A stretch of 21,574 nucleotides of DNA from an uncultured Prevotellaceae bacterium (GTDB taxonomy: Bacteria > Bacteroidota > Bacteroidia > Bacteroidales > Muribaculaceae). Positions 1 through 7,827 of this stretch are shown here, in pieces (within the stretch, counting starts at the first letter, position 1; each line of letters begins with the position of its first letter). The stretch is from contig CAMGFF010000007.1 in NCBI GenBank assembly GCA_946055125.1, forward strand, positions 1 to 21,574, given 5' to 3'. Made by a program: the position numbers and the translations under genes. The notes beneath the pieces are model-generated. The model made no database searches, had not been told where the DNA came from, and was given only the letters and a program-made list of their open reading frames with translations.

Positions 1-18
1 CTTTTTTTTATTTGAGTT

Positions 19-56
19 AGAGGATTGTGTTTTTCTGCCACAATCCTCTTTTTTTT
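19..56 (+). terminator. Rho-independent terminator of an upstream gene
   Basis: A perfect 11-bp inverted repeat (19-29 with 39-49, arm AGAGGATTGTG) encloses a 9-nt loop and is followed directly by a run of T (50-56). The T-run on the 3' side places it on the + strand, so it ends a gene lying left of the window. No A-run precedes the stem, so it is probably not bidirectional. Confidence 0.88.
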
Positions 57-180
57 CTTCTTTCAACTCATCAATGCCTCATCTTAAAAACTACATGTAC
101 TCCTTTGTTCCTTTTTTCTTTTTTTATTCTCCTAAAGCAGGTTTTTGCGGCAAATTATTCGCTATTCCGTCACAAATTCG

Positions 181-188
181 TATATTTG
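181..188 (+). promoter_or_regulatory. Bacteroidetes -7 box, promoter of the hydrolase/Mur/Ddl genes
   Basis: TATATTTG matches the Bacteroidetes sigma-ABfr -7 consensus TAnnTTTG and lies 43 bases before the ATG at 232. No clear TTTG -33 element lies 19-21 bases upstream. The interval 57-231 is AT-rich and holds no other supported gene. Confidence 0.6.
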
Positions 189-231
189 CAAATTATTTTT
201 AAGACGAATAATTTATCGCACATTTGGCATA

Positions 232-1008
232 ATGGATAAATCTATAAATATTGGCTCCACGAGGCTGTTCTTCACCGTCGAGGGCGAGGGCCTGCCCGTG
301 ATTCTCATGCACGGCTGGGGTTGCAACCACTCCACCCTCACGAGCATCGAGCAGCAGCTCTCCCGGGGCTTTAAGGTCTATAATGTCGATTTCCCGGGAT
401 TCGGCAGCAGCGATGAGCCGACTTCAGTGTGGGGCGTGGAGGAATACACCCGCCTTATCGAGGACTTTGCCCGCCAAGAGCACATCGAGAACCCCATTCT
501 CCTGGGTCACTCTTTCGGTGGCCGCGTGGGCATCCTTTTTGCCTCGCGCAACAAGGTGAGAAAGCTCATTCTCGTAGATGCCGCCGGCGTGAAGCCTCGC
601 CGCTCCCTGCGCTACTACTACAAGGTATATTCCTATAAGGCAGTGAAGCACGTCCTGCTCTTATTCCTCGGCAAGCAGCGTGGAGAGGCAGCCCTCAACC
701 GCTACCGCGCCAAGGTGGGCTCGAGCGACTACTCCAGTGCTTCCCCCATGATGCGTGCCATCCTCAGCAAGGTGGTGAATGAGGACCTCAAGAGCGTGAT
801 GCCAGGCATCGCCTGCCCCACTCTCCTCATTTGGGGAGCCAACGACACCGCAACCCCACTCAGCGACGCAAAGACCATGGAGAAGCTGATCCCCGATGCC
901 GGGTTGGTAAGCTTCGATGGCGTGGGACACTACAGCTTCCTCGAGAACCCTTTCCAGTTTGCCGCCGTGCTGAAAAGTTTCCTAAGTAACGACATGAATA
1001 AAAAATAA
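232..1008 (+). CDS. Alpha/beta hydrolase fold protein
   Basis: This is a 258-residue alpha/beta hydrolase. The nucleophile elbow GHSFGG puts the catalytic Ser at residue 94. The acid is likely Asp205 in WGANDTATP and the His is His233 in GVGHYSFLENP. An oxyanion-type HGWG motif lies at residues 27-30. No signal peptide is seen, so it is probably cytoplasmic. I chose the ATG at 232 rather than the in-frame ATG at 145: the family homology begins here, and 145 lies upstream of the promoter box at 181. The gene is 10 bases upstream of a membrane-bound Mur ligase and is probably co-transcribed with it and a Ddl-family ligase, which suggests a role in cell-wall precursor or amide/ester metabolism. 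The substrate cannot be read from the sequence. Confidence 0.9.
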   Translation: MDKSINIGSTRLFFTVEGEGLPVILMHGWGCNHSTLTSIEQQLSRGFKVYNVDFPGFGSSDEPTSVWGVEEYTRLIEDFARQEHIENPILLGHSFGGRVGILFASRNKVRKLILVDAAGVKPRRSLRYYYKVYSYKAVKHVLLLFLGKQRGEAALNRYRAKVGSSDYSSASPMMRAILSKVVNEDLKSVMPGIACPTLLIWGANDTATPLSDAKTMEKLIPDAGLVSFDGVGHYSFLENPFQFAAVLKSFLSNDMNKK

Positions 1009-1018
1009 CACTCTGCTC

Positions 1019-2593
1019 ATGGACATGATTATCGACATAACTTTCATTGCTGCCGCCGTGGCTCTGCTCCTCACCGAGGTGAAGTGGGACATGCAGATGA
1101 TGCAGCAAAATTCCTACCGCAACGAGCGCTTCATCAAGTGGCTGAAGGGCAGCAGCGAATATGCCGGAGTGAGCCGCCTCACCGACATCGCCATGCTCGT
1201 ACTCGCCCTCTCCACATTCATGCAGTCGTGGCCGGTGAAGCTCATTCTCGCACTCGCCATGGCGGTGAAGTGCGTCGCGGCCCTGCGCAAGAAGTACAAG
1301 AAGCCGCTCGTCTTCACCAAGCGCGTGCTGCGCCTCTACGTCACTGAGTGCACAGTGCTACTCGGCGTGGCTGCTCTCGCTGCCGTGATGCGCGGCCTCG
1401 CCTTCGAGGCCGGCCTTGTGGCTCTGTTCTTCGCCACTTTCTCATGGGCTTTCACCCTTGCCTTCAACTGGCTGCTGAAGCCCATGGAGCAGGCCATCAA
1501 CAACAGCTTCGTGCGCGACGCAAAGCGCATCCTCGCCGAGATGCCCCACATGACCATCGTGGGTATCACCGGCAGCTATGGCAAGACGAGCACCAAGCAC
1601 TACCTCTACCGCATTCTCTCCGAGAAATTCTCCGTGCTCATGACGCCCGGCAGCTTCAACACCCCCATGGGAGTGGTGCGCACTGTGCGCGAGATGCTAC
1701 AGCCCTACAACGACCTCTTCATCGTGGAGATGGGTGCCAAGAATGTGGGCGACATCAAGGAAATTTGCGACATCGTGCACCCCCACATGGGCATCGTCAC
1801 CGCTGTGGGCGAGCAGCACCTCGAGTCGTTCAAGTCGATTGAGAATGTGCAGCGCACTAAGTTTGAGCTTATCGACGCTCTGCCGGCCGATGGCTTCGCC
1901 GTGCTCAACGACGATTTTCCTTTCGTTGCCTCTCGCAAGGTCGACAACGTGCCTGTGCGCCGCTACACCGTGGCTGCCAAGCCATCGAGCGACTTCCATG
2001 TGGAGGACATTTCTTATAGCGCCACCGGCACTAAGTTCACTCTCGTGGGCGAGGGCCGACGCATTGAGCTTACCACTCGCCTCGTGGGTGAGTGCAACAT
2101 TTCCAATCTCATGGCCGCCGTCGTCATGGCCCTGCACCTCGGCGTGGAGGAGGACAAGATTAAGTATGCCGTGAGCCGCATCGAGCAGGTGGAGCACCGC
2201 CTCAACGTGAAGCGCACTGCCTCGGGCATTACTATCATCGACGACGCTTTCAACTCCAACCCCGACGGCTCCCGAATGGCCCTCGACGTGCTCGCCGGCA
2301 TGCGGGGCGGAAAGCGCATCGTCATCACCCCGGGAATGATTGAGCTTGGCTCGAAGCAGGAGTATCTCAATGAGCTATTCGGCGAGCATATCGCCGAGAC
2401 GGCCGACGTGGCTATCATCGTGGGCCAGTATAACCGCGATGCTATCCTCAAGGGCATCAACCGCAAGGGAATGGACGCGAAGTGCGTGCACGCCGTGGCT
2501 TCTTTTGCCGAGGCGCAGAAGCTTATGCTCTCTTTCGCCAAGGCCGGCGACACCGTGCTCTATGAGAACGACCTCCCCGACTCTTTTAAGTAA
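1019..2593 (+). CDS. Membrane-anchored MurF-like Mur ligase
   Basis: This 524-residue protein belongs to the Mur ligase family, which forms amide bonds using ATP. The P-loop GITGSYGKTSTK is at residues 182-193. VEMGA (236-240), a probable carbamylated Lys281 in RTKFEL, EHRL (392-395) and DDAFNSNPDG (408-417) are MurF-type signatures, and the C-terminal ligase domain follows. It differs from E. coli MurF in its first ~175 residues. Instead of the soluble UDP-sugar-binding domain there are hydrophobic stretches at about 5-19, 55-88, 108-124 and 130-152, and the P-loop sits about 75 residues later than usual. The C-terminus ends in ENDLPDSF. A Ddl-family gene follows 47 bases downstream, consistent with ligation of a D-Ala-D-Ala-like dipeptide. 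I infer a membrane-tethered paralogue rather than the housekeeping MurF, but the latter cannot be excluded because the rest of the genome is not visible. Confidence 0.88.
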   Translation: MDMIIDITFIAAAVALLLTEVKWDMQMMQQNSYRNERFIKWLKGSSEYAGVSRLTDIAMLVLALSTFMQSWPVKLILALAMAVKCVAALRKKYKKPLVFTKRVLRLYVTECTVLLGVAALAAVMRGLAFEAGLVALFFATFSWAFTLAFNWLLKPMEQAINNSFVRDAKRILAEMPHMTIVGITGSYGKTSTKHYLYRILSEKFSVLMTPGSFNTPMGVVRTVREMLQPYNDLFIVEMGAKNVGDIKEICDIVHPHMGIVTAVGEQHLESFKSIENVQRTKFELIDALPADGFAVLNDDFPFVASRKVDNVPVRRYTVAAKPSSDFHVEDISYSATGTKFTLVGEGRRIELTTRLVGECNISNLMAAVVMALHLGVEEDKIKYAVSRIEQVEHRLNVKRTASGITIIDDAFNSNPDGSRMALDVLAGMRGGKRIVITPGMIELGSKQEYLNELFGEHIAETADVAIIVGQYNRDAILKGINRKGMDAKCVHAVASFAEAQKLMLSFAKAGDTVLYENDLPDSFK

Positions 2594-2640
2594 CAGCGAT
2601 TATTCATTGAACGATAATATAAGGCATTAAAATAAGAAAG

Positions 2641-3849
2641 ATGAAGACCAACATTGGTGTATTTTTCGGCGGACGTTCCACCGAGCACGAGATTTCAGTG
2701 ATTTCGGCATCGCAGGCTATGCATGCCATTAACCGCGATAAATACGACGTCACTCCTATTTACATCTCCAAACAGGGCAAATGGTACACCGGCGACGCTC
2801 TCTTCGACGTGGCCAACTACCGCGACATCGCTGCACTCCTCGCCAAGTGCCACGAGGTGTATATGCGACCTGTCTACGACGACTACAACCTCTACCGCTC
2901 CCACAAGCCGCTTTTCGGCTCCGACGTGCTCACACGCCTCGATGTGGTGATTCCCGTGCTGCACGGCTCGAATGTGGAGGACGGCATTTTTGAGGGTGTG
3001 CTACAGACGATAGGAATCCCCTACGCCGGCTGCGACGTACTCTCAAGCGCCAATGGAATGGACAAGATAACGATGAAGATGATTCTCTCGGCCTGCAACA
3101 TTCCAGTGGTGGATTATGTGTGGTTCACCGATAAGCAGTGGTTTGCTCAGCGCGATGAGCTTATCGCCCAAATCGAGTCGAAGCTGGGCTATCCGGTTAT
3201 CGTGAAGCCCGCCAATCTTGGCTCGTCGGTGGGCATTGGCTGCGCCCACAGCCGCGAGGAGCTTATCGACAAGGTGGAAACTGCCGAGCAATATTCCTCT
3301 CGCCTCATCGTGGAGTATATGGTGAAGGACCTCCAGGAAATCAACTGCTCGGTAATCGGCGACTGCAACGAATACCGCACCTCGGTGCTCGAGCAGCCTC
3401 TCACCTCGCAGGACATCCTCACCTACACCGACAAGTACATGGGCGGCACTAAGGGAGCCAAGGGAATGGCGGCCTCGCAGAAGAAGTTCCCCGCCGACCT
3501 CCCCGATGCCGAGACAAAGCGTATTCAGTTCCTTGCCGGCGAAACTTTCCGCGCACTCTCCTGCCACGGCGTGAGCCGAGTGGATGCGATGATTGAGGGC
3601 AAGAGCGAGCGCGACGCGCAGGGCTGCCGGCGCATCTTCGTGAATGAAATCAACACCATTCCCGGCTCGCTGTCGTTCTATCTGTGGGAAGGCTCGGGCA
3701 TGAAATTCGATGAGGAGATGGACTTCCTCGTGCAGCTCGCACTCAAGCGCAAGCGCGAGCAAGGCATGAAAACCGTGAGCTACGACCAGAATATTTTCTC
3801 CCTCGGCGGCGGAATTAAGGGCGGAAAAATGGGTAAGTTAGGAAAATAG
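2641..3849 (+). CDS. D-alanine--D-alanine ligase family protein (ATP-grasp)
   Basis: This 402-residue protein has the Ddl fold. GGRSTEHEIS (10-19) supplies the N-terminal acceptor Glu15. HGSNVEDGIFEG (108-119), the ATP-grasp stretch KPANLGSSVGI (189-199) and the metal-binding EINTIPGS (336-343) follow in the expected order. It would join two D-amino acids (normally D-Ala) using ATP in the cytoplasm. The omega-loop region (about 261-285) is Gly/Lys-rich and shows no counterpart of the usual active-site Tyr, nor the His found in D-lactate-forming enzymes. The last 14 residues are rich in Gly and Lys. It is longer than E. coli DdlB (306 residues). The position after a Mur ligase fits a dipeptide-supply role. 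Specificity for the second substrate is uncertain, so I give no symbol. Confidence 0.9.
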   Translation: MKTNIGVFFGGRSTEHEISVISASQAMHAINRDKYDVTPIYISKQGKWYTGDALFDVANYRDIAALLAKCHEVYMRPVYDDYNLYRSHKPLFGSDVLTRLDVVIPVLHGSNVEDGIFEGVLQTIGIPYAGCDVLSSANGMDKITMKMILSACNIPVVDYVWFTDKQWFAQRDELIAQIESKLGYPVIVKPANLGSSVGIGCAHSREELIDKVETAEQYSSRLIVEYMVKDLQEINCSVIGDCNEYRTSVLEQPLTSQDILTYTDKYMGGTKGAKGMAASQKKFPADLPDAETKRIQFLAGETFRALSCHGVSRVDAMIEGKSERDAQGCRRIFVNEINTIPGSLSFYLWEGSGMKFDEEMDFLVQLALKRKREQGMKTVSYDQNIFSLGGGIKGGKMGKLGK

Positions 3850-3861
3850 CAGAATTTTTTG

Positions 3862-3869
3862 TAAGTTTG
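3862..3869 (+). promoter_or_regulatory. Bacteroidetes -7 box upstream of ileS
   Basis: TAAGTTTG followed by C fits TAnnTTTG and lies 29 bases before the ileS ATG, in an AT-rich gap of only 49 bases after the ddl-like gene. No convincing -33 element is seen. It would let ileS be transcribed independently of the upstream cell-wall genes. Confidence 0.6.
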
Positions 3870-3898
3870 CACTGTTTTTTATTGATACCAATATTTTT

Positions 3899-6800
3899 AT
3901 GAATCGCAAATTCAACGAATATAGCAAGTTCAATCTCTCAGAAATCAACAAGGAGATTCTGGAGAAGTGGGACGAGGAAAATGTGTTTGAGAGCAGCATC
4001 AAGGAGCGCGAGGGCGCACCTTCGTTTGTCTTTTTCGAGGGCCCGCCATCGGCCAATGGCATGCCGGGCATTCACCATGTGATGGCCCGCACTATCAAGG
4101 ATATCATCTGCCGCTACAAGACTATGAAGGGCTTTCAGGTGATGCGTAAGGCCGGCTGGGACACTCACGGCCTCCCCGTGGAGCTGGGTGTGGAGAAGGC
4201 GCTCGGTATCACCAAGGAGGACATCGGCTCGAAAATCTCGGTCGACGACTACAATGCCGCCTGCCGCAAGGAGGTGATGAAATACACCCGCGAGTGGGAG
4301 GACCTCACTCACCGCATGGGCTACTGGGTGGATATGCAGCACCCCTATATCACATATGAGAACAGCTACATCGAGACCCTGTGGTGGCTCCTCAAGCAGC
4401 TCCACGCAAAGGGGTTGCTCTACAAGGGCTACACCATTCAGCCCTACTCGCCCGCTGCCGGCACCGGCCTCAGCTCTCACGAGCTCAACCAGCCGGGCTG
4501 CTACCGCGACGTGAAGGACACCACCGTCACCGCACAGTTCCGAGTGAAGGACAATGGCAACGCCGTGGTCGAGGCTATCAAGGCCGCGGCAGCCGATGGT
4601 TTCAGGCAGAACATCTGCATAATCGCCTGGACCACAACGCCCTGGACCCTGCCATCCAACACCGCTCTCTGCGTGGGCCCGAAGATTCAATACGTTGCCG
4701 TGGAGACGTTCAACCCCTATAATGGCTCGCCCATGGTGTGCATCTTGGCCAAGGAGCGCGTGAGCGCCTATTTTGCCGCCGACGGAGCTGCTAAGGACTT
4801 CGCCGACTACAAGGCCGGCGACAAGGTTGTCCCCTACCGCGTCATCGCCGAGTTCTCGGGCACCGACCTCGTGGGCATTGCCTACGAGCAGCTATTCCCC
4901 TGGGTGAAGCCCGTGGATAAAATCGACGACAAGATTGTGGTCAATGAGAATGGTTTCCGCGTTATCCCCGGCGACTATGTCACCACCGAGGATGGTACGG
5001 GTATCGTGCACATCGCACCCACCTTTGGAGCCGACGATGCCTTCGTGGCCAAGGCCGCAGGCATCCCGTCGCTCTTCATGATCAACAAGAAGATGGAAAC
5101 CCGCCCAATGGTCGATTTCACCGGTAAATACTGGCTCATGGACGAGCTCGACCCCGATTTCGTTGAAAACTGTGTCAATAAGAATCTCTACAAGGACTAT
5201 GAGGGCGAGTATGTGAAGAATGCCTACTCTCCCAAATATAATGTCGATGGCAAATACTACGAGAAGGCTGCCGCAAAGGACGAGGACCTCAATGTGGTAA
5301 TCTGCATGCGCATGAAGCAGGCCGGCTCGGCTTTCAAGATTGAGAAGCACGTGCACAACTATCCTCACTGCTGGCGCACCGACAAGCCCGTGCTCTACTA
5401 TCCTCTCGACAGCTGGTTTATCCGCTCCACCGCGTGCAAGGACCGCATGGTGGAGCTCAACAGGACTATCAAGTGGAAACCCGAGCACACCGGCACTGGC
5501 CGCTTCGGAAAGTGGCTCGAGAACCTCAACGACTGGAACCTGAGCCGCAGCCGATACTGGGGCACCCCGCTCCCCATCTGGCGCAGCGACGACAAGGAGG
5601 AGCTGTGCATTGGCAGCATCGAGGAGCTTTACAATGAGATTGAGAAGTCGGTGGCTGCCGGCATCATGAAGTCCAATCCCTGGAAGGAGAAGGGCTTCGT
5701 CCCCGGCGACTACTCTAAGGAGAACTACGACAAAATCGACCTCCACCGCCCCTATGTCGACGACATCGTCCTCGTTTCGCCCACCGGAAAGCCCATGAAG
5801 CGCGAGCTCGACCTCATCGACGTGTGGTTCGACTCCGGCTCTATGCCCTACGCGCAAATCCACTACCCCTTTGAGAACAAGGAGGCTCTCGACAGCCGCA
5901 CCGCATATCCCGCCGACTTTATCGCCGAGGGCGTGGACCAGACCCGTGGCTGGTTCTTCACTCTGCACGCCATCGCCACCATGGTATTCGACAGCGTGGC
6001 CTATAAGTCGGTTATCTCCAATGGTCTTGTCCTCGACAAGAATGGCAACAAGATGAGCAAGCGACTCGGTAATGCCGTGGATCCTTTTGGCGCTATCGAG
6101 AAATATGGCACCGACCCTCTGCGCTGGTACATGATTTCCAACTCGTCGCCCTGGGATAACCTCAAGTTCGACACTGCCGGCGTTGAGGAGGTGAGCCGAA
6201 AGTTCTTCGGAACTCTCTACAACACCTATTCTTTCTTCGCCCTCTATGCCAATGTCGATGGATTCGACAACTCCCTGCCGCAGGTGCCCGTGAGCGACCG
6301 TCCCGAAATCGACCGCTGGATTATCTCCCTCCTCAATTCTCTTGTGGCCGAGGTGGGCCGACAGCTCGACGACTATGAGCCTACCAAGGCCGCCCGCGCT
6401 ATCTCCGACTTCGTGGGCGACAACCTCAGCAACTGGTATGTGCGCCTCAACCGCAAGCGTTTCTGGGCCGGCGAGATGACCACCGACAAGCTCTCGGCTT
6501 ATCAGACTCTCTACACCTGCCTCGAAACCGTGGCCCTGCTCATCGCTCCGGTGTCGCCTTTCTTCGCCGACAGGCTCTACCGCGACCTCACCGCCGTGAC
6601 CAAGGGCTGCTCGAAGTCGGTGCACCTGGCTATGTTCCCCACAGTCGATGAGAGCGTGATCAATCCAGCCCTTGAGGAGCAGATGCAGGTGGCTCAGGAC
6701 GTCACCTCAATGGTGCTCGCTCTGCGCCGAAAGGCCAACCTCAAGGTGCGACAGCCTCTCAGCACCATCATGGTGCCTGTGATGAGCGATGCCCAGAAGG

Positions 6801-7414
6801 CCGACATCGAGGCTATGAGCGACTTGATTCTCAGCGAGGTGAATGTGAAGTCAATCAAGTTTGTGGGCAATGAGGACGGTGTGCTCGTGAAGCGCGTGAA
6901 GCCCGATTTCCGTAAGCTGGGTCCGAAGCACGGCAAGGTGATGAAGCAGCTGGGTAAGCTCATCTCAGAGATGAGCCAGGCCGACATCATCGAGTTTGAG
7001 AAGAATGGCTCGTTCTCTTTCGACATAAATGGCTCTACCGCCACCGTGGAGGCTTGCGACGTGGAGATTATCTCCGAGGATATTCCCGGCTGGCTCGTGG
7101 CTAATGAGGGCAACCTCACCGTGGCCCTCGACATCACCGTCACTGAGGAGCTCAAGCGCGAGGGTGTTGCACGCGAAATCGTCAACCGCATTCAGAATAT
7201 CCGCAAGGATAATGGCTTCGAAATCACCGACCGTATCAATGTCATCATCTCAGCCAACGAGAACTCCGACGCGGCTATCGCCGAATATGCCGACTACATC
7301 TCGCGTCAGGTTCTTGCCGACTCGCTCACCGTTGCCGCCACAGTGGAGGGCGATGGCTGCATTGAGCTCGACATGGACGGATATTCCCTCTCGGTTAAAG
7401 TGACAAAATCTTGA
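3899..7414 (+). CDS. ileS: Isoleucyl-tRNA synthetase, type 2
   Basis: This 1171-residue class I synthetase charges tRNA-Ile with isoleucine in the cytoplasm. The Rossmann signature lies in PPSANGMPGIHH, with the HxGH element replaced by G57-I58-H59-H60. The KMSKR loop is at 718-722. The CP1 editing domain is recognisable by WTTTPWTLPSN (244-254) and a GTGIVHIAPTFGADD stretch near 365-380. The anticodon-binding domain and a long C-terminal domain follow. Length and the P-x-A-x-G-x-P-G-x-H-H context mark it as the eukaryote-like type 2 IleRS, a group associated with mupirocin tolerance; E. coli-type enzymes are about 940 residues. It has its own promoter box and leads a run including a DksA-like gene 24 bases downstream and lspA. 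Confidence 0.98.
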   Translation: MNRKFNEYSKFNLSEINKEILEKWDEENVFESSIKEREGAPSFVFFEGPPSANGMPGIHHVMARTIKDIICRYKTMKGFQVMRKAGWDTHGLPVELGVEKALGITKEDIGSKISVDDYNAACRKEVMKYTREWEDLTHRMGYWVDMQHPYITYENSYIETLWWLLKQLHAKGLLYKGYTIQPYSPAAGTGLSSHELNQPGCYRDVKDTTVTAQFRVKDNGNAVVEAIKAAAADGFRQNICIIAWTTTPWTLPSNTALCVGPKIQYVAVETFNPYNGSPMVCILAKERVSAYFAADGAAKDFADYKAGDKVVPYRVIAEFSGTDLVGIAYEQLFPWVKPVDKIDDKIVVNENGFRVIPGDYVTTEDGTGIVHIAPTFGADDAFVAKAAGIPSLFMINKKMETRPMVDFTGKYWLMDELDPDFVENCVNKNLYKDYEGEYVKNAYSPKYNVDGKYYEKAAAKDEDLNVVICMRMKQAGSAFKIEKHVHNYPHCWRTDKPVLYYPLDSWFIRSTACKDRMVELNRTIKWKPEHTGTGRFGKWLENLNDWNLSRSRYWGTPLPIWRSDDKEELCIGSIEELYNEIEKSVAAGIMKSNPWKEKGFVPGDYSKENYDKIDLHRPYVDDIVLVSPTGKPMKRELDLIDVWFDSGSMPYAQIHYPFENKEALDSRTAYPADFIAEGVDQTRGWFFTLHAIATMVFDSVAYKSVISNGLVLDKNGNKMSKRLGNAVDPFGAIEKYGTDPLRWYMISNSSPWDNLKFDTAGVEEVSRKFFGTLYNTYSFFALYANVDGFDNSLPQVPVSDRPEIDRWIISLLNSLVAEVGRQLDDYEPTKAARAISDFVGDNLSNWYVRLNRKRFWAGEMTTDKLSAYQTLYTCLETVALLIAPVSPFFADRLYRDLTAVTKGCSKSVHLAMFPTVDESVINPALEEQMQVAQDVTSMVLALRRKANLKVRQPLSTIMVPVMSDAQKADIEAMSDLILSEVNVKSIKFVGNEDGVLVKRVKPDFRKLGPKHGKVMKQLGKLISEMSQADIIEFEKNGSFSFDINGSTATVEACDVEIISEDIPGWLVANEGNLTVALDITVTEELKREGVAREIVNRIQNIRKDNGFEITDRINVIISANENSDAAIAEYADYISRQVLADSLTVAATVEGDGCIELDMDGYSLSVKVTKS

Positions 7415-7438
7415 CTACCATATAAAAACTGTAATATT

Positions 7439-7825
7439 ATGAGCGAAAAAACACGTTATTCCGATGAGGAATTGCAGGAGTTCAAAGAGCTTATCCTTGC
7501 AAAGCTCGAAAAGGCCAACAGGGATTATGAGCTGCTGCGGTCGAATGTGATGAACACCGACGGCAACGACACTGCCGACACCAGCCCCACCTTCAAGGTG
7601 CTTGAAGAGGGTGCCAACACGCTCGGAAAGGAGGAGGCGGGGCAGCTCGCACAGCGCCAGCTCAAGTTCATCCAGAAGCTCCAGGCTGCACTGGTGCGAA
7701 TTGAGAACAAGACCTATGGCGTGTGCCGTGCCACCGGGAAACTTATCCCTAAGGAGCGGCTCAGGGCGGTGCCACATGCCACGCTTGCTATTGAAGTTAA
7801 GAACAACGATAACCGAAAAAATTAA
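7439..7825 (+). CDS. DksA/TraR-family protein with degenerate zinc finger
   Basis: This 128-residue protein has the DksA/TraR layout: a charged helical N-terminal region (about 8-90) and a C-terminal finger region containing TYGVC and GKLIPKERLRAVPHATL. DksA proteins bind in the RNA polymerase secondary channel and modulate initiation with ppGpp. Only the first of the four zinc-binding Cys is present (Cys96); the others align with Thr99, Ala117 and Val120, so zinc binding in the classical way is not expected. The usual acidic coiled-coil tip (DxxDxA) is also not clearly present, although GNDTADTS at 42-49 resembles it loosely. It lies between ileS and lspA, ends 2 bases before lspA and is probably co-transcribed with both. 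A role in transcription control is inferred from the family only. Confidence 0.88.
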   Translation: MSEKTRYSDEELQEFKELILAKLEKANRDYELLRSNVMNTDGNDTADTSPTFKVLEEGANTLGKEEAGQLAQRQLKFIQKLQAALVRIENKTYGVCRATGKLIPKERLRAVPHATLAIEVKNNDNRKN

Positions 7826-7827
7826 GA

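Noticed and set aside
145..231. N-terminal extension of the alpha/beta hydrolase from an ATG at 145
   Set aside because: It would start before the -7 promoter box at 181, and the extra 29 residues have no hydrolase similarity or clear signal-peptide pattern.
27..239. 70-residue open frame at the left edge
   Set aside because: It begins within the terminator stem and is Phe/Leu-rich because of T-rich noncoding DNA.
4892..6625. 577-residue open frame on the minus strand inside ileS
   Set aside because: It is antisense to an unmistakable synthetase. Long antisense frames arise from the GC-rich codon use of the sense gene; similar ones lie opposite glnS, purU, lysC and the ddl-like gene. The product shows no recognisable motif.
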